DNA from: Gyrodactylus bullatarudis
Lineage: Eukaryota; Platyhelminthes; Monogenea; Gyrodactylidea; Gyrodactylidae
Assembly: GCA_012064415.1 (NCBI GenBank)
Contig: SSNU01000256.1
Coordinates: 248,001 to 312,000 of the forward strand
Length of the DNA: 64,000 nt
Direction of reading: 5' to 3'
Positions 22,070 to 34,800 of the stretch are shown here, piece by piece. Each line of letters starts with the position of its first letter. The stretch's first letter is position 1. The notes below the pieces were generated by a model, which was given only the letters and a program-made list of their open reading frames with translations, did no database searches and had not been told where the DNA came from. The translations under genes were made by a program, and so were the position numbers.

Positions 22070-25000
22070 CTACGCCCAAGCCTTCATAGCAATCTTACGA
22101 GATGCTAGCCGGTACGTGATCAAACTGCCAACGAGCATTCCCAAGGTTACCGCGGAAATGAAAAAATAATCAAAGTCCTCCTTAAGAAGGTCAAATGTCT
22201 TTGAAGGAGCTATCCTTGTGTGGAATAAGTCTGAAATAATTTTTAGGTGAGAAAAATACAACATATTCTTAATTGTAAACTAACCGAGCCCATAGGAGAA
22301 GACGAGTGAAGTACTCTCTAGACCAGAGGGTGCCGTCTTGACCTTTTTCACACCAAACAGGGTCTGATTGTAGTTTATGTAATTGAGAGTTGTCAATGGA
22401 ATCTCTGGTTGGTAGACATCGGAAATGGCTTCGGGCGACATTTCCATGTTTATACTAGGATCCAGCCATGATAAGGGAATTTCTATAAGGCCACCATTCT
22501 TCATTGACACTGGAGGAAGAAAAATGCATAATTAATCAAAATTCCATGTTCATACACTCATCTCAAGGTCATTTGAGAGTCAGTTAATTGAATCTTGGAC
22601 ATTATTTTGCGGCCTATATTTTTAGTTTTGAAATTGTAATTTTTGAAAATTCAATACAATTTCTTTCCAAGATGAGAACTTTGAATCATTCAGAAGCGTT
22701 CTGATCGTAAGTATGCTCCTTTGCAATATTACCCAAGAGCAAAGTATATTATTATTTAGATGGGAAATTGTGCTGAGAATCTTGGAAAATTTTCATTTCT
22801 TAGAGGATTTAGAAGAAGGGTGAATATTGAGTAATAAAGCTTAGCAGTTCTTGTCAGAATCTTACACCGACTTCTCAGTCTGAAATTAGTTTTGAAAAGA
22901 TACAAACTTGATGTCCAATAACAATTACAGGATGAGAAGGTAAATCAAGAAAAGTCAAAGGAAATTGTTAATCGAATTGAAATCCAAATTGTAATCATTA
23001 CTGAATCGAAAAAATTGTGTAATTAAGAAACGAGGGGTCAAAAGAAAAAGATGTAGCGGATAAGTTACTCATTCTATGCCAAAATAATTGATCTTTGTCA
23101 AACCGTACCCCTCCTCCCTGAGGAATGCTTTAGATTCTCAGCCGGTGTAAGAGTGTGACGAGAACTGGTAAAATAAAAGCTTTATTACTGAATATTCTTC
23201 TAAATCCTATGAGAAATGAATGTTTCTACTGATACAGATAAACTATGATATTTGAGTCTATTTGTAACTTGTGAAAAGAACCAATGAATATGCCTTTAGG
23301 AAAAATAAGGTTCAAGATTCACAAAGTTAATGTTAATTTAAATAATTTTAATCATGTTACGAATAACAAGATCCCAAGCGTGATTCTAGAGACTATGAGA
23401 TAAATGGTATAATAATTATGAAATAGAATTACTCAAAACACTCTTGGAGGTAATTCCCTTTTCAGTGAGAGTTACCGCGAACGAATCATTCATAAGGAGT
23501 CCAGATAATAAGTAAGCCTTTGAGGAGACAACTGGTATAAGGGATTGGATAGGTTCAGATGATTTTCCGTCCTCTGAAAACTTTCTCCCACTAGTATCTC
23601 GATAAATAGAGCTGAATGTGAACAAATCGGTATTGTCGTAGTCTTCAATTTTCTCAACAAGATTCTGTTGCTTATTATTACTTGCCTCGGGTGAAGTTTC
23701 TCTATTGATATTATTCAAGGTTTGATTCTCTCTATTGCCCTGGGTATGGGTTAGTGCTCGTAGGAATAGGGCCCATGTATCCAATTGATCGTTGCGACTC
23801 TTTTGCTCGAATAACTCTAGAAGAACTATTTCAGTTCGGAGAGTTTTATGATTATAGAAGGAATACTGAAAGTAAAAAGATTATTAAAACCTTGAGGGAG
23901 GAATCTTTCAGTGAATAAAGCCAGAGTTATGATATAAAGATGAGAGTTTACAACTGTATTACTCTTATCACAATTATAGTCAATATTATTTGTCAGGAAT
24001 AAAAACAAATAGATCATTTCTTTGGATTTCGAAAATGCACTCAAGTTTCTACTTTTTGAACGTTTAATCTGAAAATTTTTTATCGATTTCGAAAATTTGA
24101 AGCGAATAAAAACTGATATTTGGGATCAAAATTGGACAAAAATTTTAAATATGGCCAGAGAAGTTTGGAAAAATTTTGTGTCTAAATTCGAAAAGCTTTT
24201 TAAAAGCTCGTTTCAATATAGAATTCAAAAATGATTCTGTTACTAACTATCCGGGGAAAAACATGGAGTTTTTTGGTAAATTTTCATCTTTTATGTCAAC
24301 TCTAGTGTTACATTGGTTAATAAATTCATATTTGGGCAGATTAGAGAGCCTAGAGTAAATACGATATTGTTATTTGTATTTGCTATAGTTATCCCTTGAA
24401 TGATTTGAAAGAAAGACTTACAATAACCCAATTCTCAGATATCAGAACTGACAATGGATCTCCACATTTTTGATGACTGGCTGAATGAAGGATACTTCCA
24501 ACCACAGAGTCAATAATGTAGACAGTTATGTTACTGTTGGGATTCTGAGCAGGGATAAGACCATTTGAAATATCCTTGGATTTTGTTATCACAGCTATTA
24601 AATTTGGATTCAAATATTTGTACAATACCGAACGATCAGCCAACACCCTTCCGATAGAATGGACTTTTTCTGAAATTATTCATGGAAAATATCTTAAATC
24701 TCTGTGTATAAATGTAATTCTGAATGAACTGTTAACTCGTATTCAAATATAAATTAGCAGGAATTACTCTCCTAATTCGTACTGAAAAGGGAAATCACTA
24801 AATTTAGTACAGAATCTCAAAGGTTGAATAGCATGAAAGAAATGAGTCTTGTAATTTCCAGAACGAATTAGCAGGGAAAAAAATTTTGTTAATTGAGACC
24901 GAAATTATTTAGTAAACACTTGGTCTATGCGATATATACTTTACACTCGATATTTAGCCTTTAATTAAATAGTATTTTTTTGTGGCTCTATTGATTACTA

Positions 25001-28000
25001 ATCATTAGAGCGGTCAAAATGCTATTATTATTATCTGATTCAGGCTGTTTCTAAAGGTTCTCAATCTCGTAATAAGGCCTGGTCTGAGGATTATCGATCG
25101 GTCCAATAAAAATCCTGCAATTTTTTCAGAAAAATGCTATCTTGTAACCGCCTTCGACCTAATCATCAATAGTTCAAATTTCTATAATTTTCAATGAGAA
25201 AGATGGCGATGAGTTATCGTAATGAGGCAATATTATTTTATTAATTACCTTGGGGGATTTTAGCTGAAGTAGAGACAATCACCTGTGGACTTGTGGGAGA
25301 GTTCAAGTTGAGATTCCAAATCATTTTGGCCTCATAAAATTTACCAATAGGTCCGTTAAAGATTTTTGACATGAACACACGATATCCGACAATTTGACTT
25401 GTTTCTCGTTCAATAGTATTGAAGAAAAGGGGCCCATGAACCATGTGAGAATTTTTGAGAATGTTTGAAGTTTTACTTGGATAAATGTAAACCTGAGGGA
25501 AATCAAGAGAAATTATGAATATCAAAAGATTGGTTCTATTTCTATACTGAATTCTGGATAGAAATGAAGGGCCAAAAATTCTTTTTTTTTAGTTTTCTTT
25601 ACTCTGATTGGATGAAATATTTTGGATGAAAATATATAAAGGGTTTTTAATGAATGCCTAGTTTTCACTGTAGATTGATAAATTTCAGCCTGCGCCAATT
25701 CTAACAGCTTGAAAAAGAGAGTTGAATTTTTCACTTTTGCTAAAAAGTTGAAATTTGAGAGATACTATTGAGCATAACTTCTTATATACATTTGAATATG
25801 CATTTTTTTGTGAGAAAATATTTTTTGAAAAATGCAATTTTACATACTTTGAGATCATCTGAGAGAATAACCAGGGGTCTAACATATTGAGTATCCTTGA
25901 ATGGAATATCGGAATTCGATTGATCTTCATCAGCAGAGAGAACCATTCCCGGATAGAGCATGATTTGTATTGGTTTAAAGGGTAGTAGATAAAATGGTAT
26001 TGATTCCTCGATAGGTCCTTGAGGTTTACCCGTCTTTTCTAGGTCAAATGGTCGGCCAGTGATTGGATTGAAGGATACCAAAATTTTGTTCTTTTCAACA
26101 TTATGGTACATTAAAATAGTTGTAATGGGTGGAATGGTATGATGAGAGCTGGTACGCTGGTTAAAGATTCTAGTCTCTCCGTAACCTGACAGGGGTGAGG
26201 CATTGGGAATTCTAAAGGTCCATACTAAACTTCCAGTTTGAGATTTTAATCCGAATACCTAAAAATGTTTGCATGGATTAAGAGTAATGAGGAGGATGAT
26301 TCAATGAATTGAGCCTCTTCAATTGCCAGAAAATCACACTAATCCTAATGAGAAATGATGACAAGTAAGGTTTATTGATTCTTTCACAACAGGGTATCAT
26401 CAAGTCAGAATTAATCATTCTTATTAGTTTTCAAGTCAAGCTTTCACGTTATAATTAAAGATTTTCTGAGATTACAGATTGGCTGAATATAGACAGGTAA
26501 ATGTTGAAATTTGCTCAACCATAAAATAGACAACTCATTTTAGTTCTAATGACATTCAGAGTTTGGAGTAATATTTTTTTCATATGCGAGATAAAACGTC
26601 AATTACTGCATCAATCCTTAGTTTCGAATCCATCCATTAAATTAAGAAACCCATTTTCTGGTTTTCTTGTTTATTCATTTGGCATAAATAAGGACTACTC
26701 TAAAGCGATTGGTATAATTGGACCGATAAAGAGCAATTTATCTCATTTTTTCATCAAGATACTAAAATTTTCCAAAGATTTTCTGGCAACCGATTCAAGA
26801 GCTTCACTTTCACTGAAAAAAGGAATTCAAAAAGATTTTTTTCGGAAAAATTAGGAGAAATTTTAAACTGCACGATTTTTTCATTTTTTAAACTTAAAGT
26901 TGAAATTTTTGTTGATTTCAAGGTGTGAGAGGAATCAAGCCTTATTTTTTATGATCACCAAAAAAAGAAGACCAAAAATGGTCGTAGAGATTTTAGAAAA
27001 GACTCCATTTACGTGAGAAAGTTTACTTGCCATTTTTACTGCTTAGAAATCGATAAATTAGGTTGGTCAAAGACCAAGTCAAAATGACGGGGATTTTGAT
27101 TTATTTTCCTTGTCTACTGACGATCCTGAAATATAAGGTTTGATTCCTCTAATACCTTGCAATCAACTGTTTTTTTAAATGATTGCAAAAAAAATTGCGC
27201 CAGCTTGAAATTTAAAATTTCTCCTTATTTTTCCCAAAAAAATTTGGAAGATGAATCAAAGAGTTAACTTGGGCGAATCTACTTACTTTACCATTCTCAG
27301 TGACGAGAATGAGAATTTTGTTGAGATTAAAGTTTTCTCGACTCAAATTCAAATCTTCAACCTCTTTAGGATAACTAATAAAGTCTTTGGTGTTTGAGTT
27401 CTCCTGGTGCAGATGATGGGCCTGGTTACTATTGTCGAGTAAACTGCCAAAGCAACTTCTTATGAAGACCTAAAGAATCCAAATTGAAATGAAATTTCAA
27501 AACAATATTTGATTTATAAAGAAACTAACAAGCGATTGGTGATATTGGGCCTTGATTCTTCTCAGGAACATGTCAAAAATGTTGGCTAGATAATAATAAA
27601 TAATAATAATAACGCTTTAATCTACCCAAAATAAGGCTAATTTTTGAATTTCGAAAGTGTTCCGGATTTAAACTTTGACATCAAAATTTTCATTGATTTT
27701 ATAAAATTGAAGCGATTAAATGCCGAAATTTTTTTTATCTACCAATTTATCAGGTCATTTTATAATGGGACCCTAAAAATATTGAGTTTCCAGTTAAAAT
27801 AGGGAATTCTCATCTTCAATTTTTTAGCTTTAGTTTGAAATTCTCAAAGACATGTTAATTTACATCAAGCAATTAGAGAAGGTCAAGCATTCTTCAAGGA
27901 TGTAACTGTATCAGATACTGTTTGAAATGCAACACTATTTTCATGATAATCCCATCCTTTTTTCGTAATAGAATTAAATTTAAGATGATGAATATTTCAA

Positions 28001-29662
28001 TAAAAACAAATAATCATTTCAACATTGGAAGAGAGTGTCGAAAAAATGTTCCTTATTTTCGTCCTCTGTATGGTATTGTGATACTTGGAGATAACCACCA
28101 ATGAGCTTCAAATATCCAAAATAAGAATCAAGCGTTTCCATACTTCATCTCAAACTACAATGTACAACAGCATAGATAATATAATAAATTATTATTAATA
28201 ATGATAATCTGTAATTCGAACTAGCCCATTATATACATCATTGTAAAAGAAAATAGTGCATTGTGAGTTAATAAAAACACTCACCATTGGCTTCAAATTC
28301 ATCTTCAATGAAAGCTTGCAGTTCAGAGACAGGCAAATCAGCAAATTCAGTACCAACAACATGGCCCAAGGCTTCCTCTCGAATCCAAATCTTTTTACCC
28401 TTTGCGTTGTACACGGCAATCGAATAATCAGAACAGCGAATGAAAACTTTTAGGATGTCCTCAACGCGACCGAATGTACTCTCGTCGACAAGGGGAAGAA
28501 TATCCTGAATGACACCATGGTGACCGGCAATGTGAGATTCAGTCTCGGAAATTTTCTCAACCTTGTCCATACTCAAAGAGTATAGAGATAACTTGGTGTT
28601 TTTAAATGACTTTTTCACATCATGATCAAGTGAGAGGAGATATTCATTGCCATCATAATTGAAAATTCGATGAAAATCCGATTTTGGAGTTGAACCGAAA
28701 AGGTTGAGTTTATTTTTGTAACTGTACAGCTTTATGGAATCACTTGTTACTAAGGATAGACTGTCCTGAGATAATTCACCCAATTCTTTGGAGTCCTAAA
28801 AAATGATGCAATTAATTTTGACAAGAAAAATGGAAATTTTCACGAATATGGATAAACGTACACCTTCAATTGAATAAGAGAGCTCTGTCTTTTTGATAGA
28901 ATCGAGAATTTTGAGGGATTTATTTTCAATTTTGAATGCAAACTCTTTATAGTGCTTTGAATATTGACATTCATTTTTAGCTGGCGTGATTTTGTCATTT
29001 TCAAAGACTGAACATTCTCCGTTAGTTGTGATTCCAATGAGAACGGGTTTTGAGAATTTATCAGTAAAGTGACTACTAACACTTTTGAAGCCTCTAAAAT
29101 GTATAGAATTAAATTAAATGTACGTGTTGAACTTTTTTAGGTTGAATTCATCATTTTCAACGTTCAAGATACCACTTCCTTTAGCATGGGTGAACAGAAC
29201 GCTTTCATCAAGGCAATTTAAAGTTCCATTGTGAATATGTTCCTCGGAAACAGAAGTTTCGTAAATAATAGAGCCTGTTTTAATGTCCCAAGTCCTAATT
29301 ATACCTCCGAATGAACTCAAAGTGATTGCCACTAAATCAGTGAGATAATGTTCATCTTACTTTTCTTGGTTAAACATAAATCCATGATTTTATTGTGGTC
29401 TTCATATGAATGACGCCATACTGAAAATAAAAATTGAGAAACGTACACAATTTTCCATCGTTGATATCGATTGAAGATAGAATGTTTCCCTTAGATATTG
29501 ATACAAGGTATTTTGAGTGGAATGTACTTTTATCAACTTTACCAATGTACTTTTGTATCCTAATGCAATAATTATAATCACTAACCAATCAATTTTTCCC
29601 ACTTGATCTTCATAAAGACCCTGGCAGAAAGCTAGAAATACAAGAATAAAAATTGGAGTCAT
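22070..29662 (-). CDS. EMC1: ER membrane protein complex subunit 1
   Basis: Orthologue of EMC1, the large lumenal beta-propeller subunit of the ER membrane complex that inserts tail-anchored and multipass proteins. Fourteen exons (about 29586-29662, 29447-29559, 29361-29420, 29124-29331, 28862-29093, 28285-28795, 27530-27585, 27287-27469, 25848-26258, 25249-25492, 24422-24669, 23433-23865, 22285-22509 and 22070-22230) give 1053 aa; human has 993. The start has a signal peptide (TPIFILVFLAFCQG) then YEDQVGKIDW. Hallmarks include DRSVLYKYLNPNL, INYNQTLFG, APSGLESTSLVFSYGL and PSKTFDLLKEDFDY, then a C-terminal membrane helix and a short basic tail. The first four introns are 26, 26, 29 and about 30 bp; later ones reach 0.9 kb and hold repeats. 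Confidence 0.93.
22795..23220. repeat. Inverted pair of hammerhead-like repeats in EMC1 intron
   Basis: A block at 22795-22885 reappears reversed at 23124-23220. Shared parts include AGGATTTAGAAGAA, GAATATT, AGTAATAAAGCTT and ATCTTACACCG or CTCTTACACCGG. Both match the minus-strand hammerhead-like motif at 6445-6530. Their cores are degraded: CTGACAAGA in one and GTGACGAGA with AAAA in the other. They may be terminal repeats of a dead element about 430 bp long. Confidence 0.5.
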
Positions 29663-29746
29663 TAATAATTTTAAATGAATCCTTTGAAAAATGGGTCTAT
29701 ATTAACAAGTATTTGTTGTTCAAATCTTTTGTTTATTTTGTTACAA
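29663..29746. promoter_or_regulatory. Divergent promoter, EMC1 / LACTB2
   Basis: The EMC1 ATG (29662, minus) and the preferred LACTB2 ATG (29747, plus) are 84 bp apart. Transcription start sites must be inside or overlap the partner's first exon. A bidirectional promoter is inferred from spacing alone. Confidence 0.5.
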
Positions 29747-30655
29747 ATGTTGACAAATTTGAAACAATTCACTAAAATTTGCCCATTTATCACTAGAATA
29801 CTAGGTCTCAATCCAAGTCCTGTCACTTTGCAGGGAACAAACAGTTATCTTATTGGGTATGAAAATAGTTACAAAATTCTCATTGACACAACGTCAAGCG
29901 GAGAAATAGCTAAAGATTATTTTGATGCGCTTTTGAGTCATTTTCCTCGGAATGAACTCAAAATAGAAAATCTTCTCCTGACTCATCGACATGATGATCA
30001 TGTAGGATGTAGTGATAAGATTACGAGCTATTTTAACGTAAATGCTCATAAGATTCCTGGCAAAGATACCGGTATCAATTATAAACATTTAGAAAATGGC
30101 CAGAAAATACACATTGATGATATAACCTTGGAAGTTCTTCATAGTCCTGGGCACACAGAAGATCATTCGAGTTTTCTTCTTTTCCGTAAGGATATACTTG
30201 AGTATGTCTTTTGCGGAGATAATATTCTGGGACATGGAAGCACCACGGTTTCTAACATTTTTGATTACTTCCAGTCGCTAGAACTGTATGAAAGTTTAGA
30301 AAACATCGATAAAGTGACATTTTTGCCAGGTCATGGTGATATTATTTCCAATCCGCGAGAAAAGATTGAAGAGTACAAATTAAATAGAAATACCAGAATC
30401 AATCAGTGCAGACAATACATATTCGCTAATGAATTCATAGATGAAGATAGAATATTGCATGAATCTTATCCTAGTCTAAATCCGTTATTGTATAATACTG
30501 CAATGAGTAATTTAAGACAATCTCTTTATTATCTCGCTATCAAAGAAAACTTGCTAGACATTCCTGTGGACAATCAGAATCGTAAAATTGATTTTCAAGC
30601 TTACCTGTCGACTAAGTTTATAGGCGAGAAACTCAATTGGCACAAGAAAAATTAG
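29747..30655 (+). CDS. LACTB2: Endoribonuclease LACTB2 (metallo-beta-lactamase fold)
   Basis: A single-exon 302-aa protein matching LACTB2, a mitochondrial single-strand RNA endonuclease. NPSPVTLQGTNSYLIG near the N-terminus corresponds to NPGPMTLQGTNTYLVG in human. The zinc-binding signature is complete: HRHDDH at residues 80-85, H136 in SPGHTEDH, D158 in FCGDNILG, and H196 in LPGHGD. The frame is open from 29675, but the ATG at 29747 lines up with the human start and leaves room for a promoter, so I prefer it. An upstream ATG at 29675 would add 24 hydrophobic residues, perhaps a targeting segment. Confidence 0.9.
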   Translation: MLTNLKQFTKICPFITRILGLNPSPVTLQGTNSYLIGYENSYKILIDTTSSGEIAKDYFDALLSHFPRNELKIENLLLTHRHDDHVGCSDKITSYFNVNAHKIPGKDTGINYKHLENGQKIHIDDITLEVLHSPGHTEDHSSFLLFRKDILEYVFCGDNILGHGSTTVSNIFDYFQSLELYESLENIDKVTFLPGHGDIISNPREKIEEYKLNRNTRINQCRQYIFANEFIDEDRILHESYPSLNPLLYNTAMSNLRQSLYYLAIKENLLDIPVDNQNRKIDFQAYLSTKFIGEKLNWHKKN

Positions 30656-30710
30656 ATGAATTTGAAAATATATAGAAATTATTATTTTAGAAATCTGTAC
30701 ATTTTTGAAG

Positions 30711-31574
30711 CTAACTTGAAGATCTAGAAACTTTCATGATTTTCTCAACGACTGTGTGATGAGTCTCAAACTCTTTGGGTATACTTACTGCTCTGAAATT
30801 GTAGAGGAATCTATCTTTGTCTTCAGACTCCAATTTGATTCCAGTAATTTGAATATTTCCAATAAACTTTGAATTCGATATAACTGGCTTCTTTTTATGA
30901 ATCCAAAAGAAATTTTCTCCAAAAGTAGTTATGATTTCATCTGGGCTGATAGTCTTGTCTCTCAGTGTTTTAATGAAGCTTAAGGATCTAAAGTCTACAT
31001 TCTCAGTTTTCTTGATCATGATAATCTTGTTTAGTTGGGAAATGAGTTTGGCAGGGTTATCCATTTTTTCTTTTACGCTTAATTTGACATTAAAGTGAAG
31101 ATCTTGAGGGATACTATCAGGAATATCTTCTAAAATCGGATCCATATCTTTTTTGAATACTATTTCTAAAACTGATCCAACGAAAAGCGCGGAACTGAAC
31201 CAGTAAGCATTATTCAAATCAGTAGGATTAATGTCAATGTCTTTGAAGAAGCAAAAATCCACTTCACCATCCTCTTCCAACGGAGTATGCATTGAGTATG
31301 GTTTTTTATTGAATAGAGCCATGGGAGATTTATTTAGAATTAGTTCCGATACATGAGAACTGACATCATAAGGAGTAGATATATAACGATTCATGTTGAA
31401 TTTTAAGTTGCTACCAAAACGACCATCATATCTGATTTCTATTTTCTCAGGCCTAGGAATTAAGTTAGCGATAGTAAATTCTTTGTGCTTTTGTTTAATT
31501 TCATTTAAAGCTTCTAACTTATGCAGAGATGGGCCTAAGGATTTGTAAAGAGAGATATTTTTAGGTCGAATCAT
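30711..31574 (-). CDS. MRPL39: Mitochondrial ribosomal protein L39
   Basis: A 287-aa single-exon protein matching mL39, a mitoribosomal large-subunit protein related to threonyl-tRNA synthetase. Diagnostic blocks are PRPEKIEIRYDG, FNMNRYISTPYDVSSHVSEL (the TGS-like region), VDFCFFKDIDINPTDLNNAYW and FSSALFVGSVLE, all aligning in order with human MRPL39. The open frame continues upstream to 31622 without an ATG; the first ATG is at 31574. The basic N-terminus (IRPKNISLYKSL) suits mitochondrial import. It is head-to-head with the ASH1-like gene. Confidence 0.88.
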   Translation of the reverse strand: MIRPKNISLYKSLGPSLHKLEALNEIKQKHKEFTIANLIPRPEKIEIRYDGRFGSNLKFNMNRYISTPYDVSSHVSELILNKSPMALFNKKPYSMHTPLEEDGEVDFCFFKDIDINPTDLNNAYWFSSALFVGSVLEIVFKKDMDPILEDIPDSIPQDLHFNVKLSVKEKMDNPAKLISQLNKIIMIKKTENVDFRSLSFIKTLRDKTISPDEIITTFGENFFWIHKKKPVISNSKFIGNIQITGIKLESEDKDRFLYNFRAVSIPKEFETHHTVVEKIMKVSRSSS

Positions 31575-31821
31575 TTTTTTGAATAATCGCACAGTATTAA
31601 ACAATGTAAAAATTGATAACAATTATTTGTTTAAGCGTTAAGAATTGCGCGAATCGATGAATGGATGAAAAATCAGGATAAAATCACAGCCTGATTATTT
31701 TATACAATTGTAGAAAATATAAATTTTCCCACAAGATAATTTAATCATACTATATTAATTAATTTAATTAATCTGAACAGTGATACAGTTATATTTACTC
31801 GCTGTCTTTTGAATATATGTT
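31575..31821. promoter_or_regulatory. Divergent promoter, MRPL39 / ASH1-like
   Basis: The 247 bp between the two start codons must contain both 5' ends. The stretch is AT-rich with ATTAATTAATTTAATTAA near 31755-31773. No recognised factor site is claimed. Confidence 0.45.
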
Positions 31822-34800
31822 ATGAAATCACGAAGAGGCAAAGCTCGTTCAACTCGTCCATTGAATGTCAAGAAGCAGTTTTCCAAAGTTAATTCCAAAA
31901 ATGTACACGAGATCTTAGAAGACACATGTTTGGATCAAGAGGGGAAATCTTCTACTGATGATCATAGGAATAATGAATCTTTGGCAGACTCCTCTCCTCC
32001 TAGTAATGGTCGTAAACGATTATCTCGGAAAGATTTTAGAGCATTTTTGAAGCAGAGTCGAAAAAGTCGCATTGTTCTTGATGACAAATTCATTTCAACC
32101 ATGGAAGATTTGACAGATCTCTTGGACAAAAATTGTTCTATTGATCATGGAATTAAGCGAATAAAAAGATTCATTCCTATTTTGCGAACTGCTAAACTAA
32201 TGTCCCCCCAGCGAGGACGTAAAAAGAAAGTTTTGAAAAATAAGGCCATCAAAAAACCTCCAAACAATCCCTCGTGGTGTCCTCTTGTACTGCCAAACGA
32301 TGACGGATTGCTGAAACTCTTCAATATACCTGATAATGTCAATGAAATAGATCCTGCCCAATTGCGTCCAAGTATTATTGTAAATAGTGAATATCATAGT
32401 AGTCGAGCAAAGCCATTAGATCGTTTTGCAAAATTGTCCCATCATCGTGTCAACCGTTACCTCAACAACATTGATACCCTGATTAACATTACACTAAATA
32501 ACTCTAATAGTCATATGAACACTCCCATATTACTCAATGTTAGCTCCTTGAATAGTCCCCCATCTAAAGGGACATCTATTCCTTCGTCAATGGCTCATTC
32601 CAAGTTTTCCGATAGTCATCAGTCAACACCTGAAATGTCGAACGCCTCTAGTTCAGTTGCTTCCGAGACAGATTCCCTAAGAAGTAAGAAGGTACGGGTC
32701 AAATCAAATAATAACAACTCTGAAGTCGGAAAAAAATCTGTCCAAAGAGAACTCAAAGGGCTTGTCACTTGGGCCAGTTTAGTTGCTGCTGAAGAGAAAG
32801 GTCTAACAACTGGTTACGTTGTCAAGAATGAGGAGAGTCTCAAGCAGACTTTAGATTTACAGGTTAGCAGTGATAACAGTGACACAGCTGCATGCAGGAC
32901 TAGGCGTACGTCTTTAGCCTCTGGAAATTCAGCTCACAACCGGGCAAACGAAAGTGATGCTGGAGACGATGCAAAAAGTTTGCCTCATCGCAAGACTCCG
33001 CTGAGTATCCCATCTCCAATAAGTGAGATAAGCCATAACAGTGTTCAGCTGTCAAAAACATCTCCTTCAAAAGGCAAGACAACAAGATCTCGAGGGACTG
33101 CCTTAGCCAGCGCAGCTTTAAGTCGAAAAGCTCTGGCCAATTCTGCTAGAAAGACACCTCAGTCGGATACTTTCAATGATCCTATGGGTCATATTGAAGA
33201 AGCTCAATCTGTTGCTGTTGGCAAAAAGAATTCTCAACTAACTGTCAACTCAATGACCTTGCCCCCGAGAAAGCGTTACAAGACTCAACAACATAGCAAT
33301 GGTAATGATACAATTGACGTCTTCTCAGAACACGAGGATAACACAACACATGCCGAGTCTATGGAAACCTATACCAAATCCTTGGATGAAAAATCAAATT
33401 TCTCAGATAACAATCCCTCAGATAATGAGGAGGAAGATTTGAGCCCGACCAAGGTCGCAGAGAACAATTCCAAAAGGAAACGAGGTAATTTTAATATCCC
33501 CTTCTTGTCTCATCTATAAATTAATCATAATAATTCATCCTTAGGTCGTCCCTCTAAAGGAATCATAAATCATGATGAGCCCACAAAAATTTCAAAGCCT
33601 GGTAGACCCAAGCGAGAAGTGAGTCATATTTATACATTATTATTTCGATGCTTTGAGGTTTTGACAAATCAAGTTTATTGTATTGTAACTCATTTTATTG
33701 ATGAACTATTTACAAATTTAGCCCAAAAAGGTGAGCAATTTATGGCATGTTGTTTTTTATTTTACAATTTTGTAGCATATTCCAATTCTGCTTGGATTGG
33801 TTGACAAAAAAATTAACCTGATTCATTTGTTAGGCTGCTCAAGTCGGTTATGCCAACATAGTATCTGGCTCACTGAACTCACTCAAGGCTTCGGAAATTC
33901 CTGAATCAGATTCCTTATCGGACAAAGCCAAGGATGGCGATGAAGATCCGGATGAAGTCAAGGAAAATCAAAAGTCCCCTTCTACTACCTCGAAAAGGCC
34001 ATCTCTTTATTCAAGTAAGATTAGTTTGAACTTTGATAGCAGTATCAAGATTATAAATTAAAATTTTGAATTACAGAAGCTTCCATGGACAATCAAGGAG
34101 ACGACGCGGGGAAATTATCTCAACAAATCCCACCAGAACTGGAAGATCTTAACAAGATTCTTGTCCAACTTAAGAATCCAGTCTTGTTACGCAAGAGTCA
34201 TTCAATCTTTAGAAAGCATTATTCTAATAAGCTCAAATCCACTAAATCAGCCGAAATTAATTCCTCTTCTTCCATTACAAGTGGTAGTAGTCCGGATAAA
34301 TGTCCCAAGAGTTCTGTCATGAATCCTTATTCAATGTTTAGAGATTCTTCCCTTACCTCGTAAGTTCATTCATATTTAACTACTGAACCTGTTTGAAGCC
34401 AATATGGACATTATTATTATTCATTTTAGAAGACCCATGTTGATGAAGAAAATGGACAACTATGTGAATTCCCCTATATATCCTCTTATAACTGATCTTC
34501 TCAATATACCTGTCCCAGAAGATCCTTCATATCGTCTATTTTCCCCAGTTATCAAGTTGCCTCCCTATCGAAAGTATGCTGAACTTCATAGATTTTTTTC
34601 CCAATGTCCAATACCAGAGAATAGCCCTTTATCAATTGAAAAGTTACTTGATCTATTTACAATTCAAGATGTTCTGACAACAAATTATCAATATCGTGTC
34701 AATGAAATTCCCATTAATACAAAGGACTTGTCCCAGATCCTTCCTATTATCGATCAATGTCTGGAGACCATGTTGATAACCTGGGAAGCTTTTGCTGGTC

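Noticed and set aside
32145..32397. Minus-strand open frames of 65-66 codons inside the ASH1-like first exon
   Set aside because: Shadows of the coding strand; no homology and the plus-strand frame is part of a long consistent gene.
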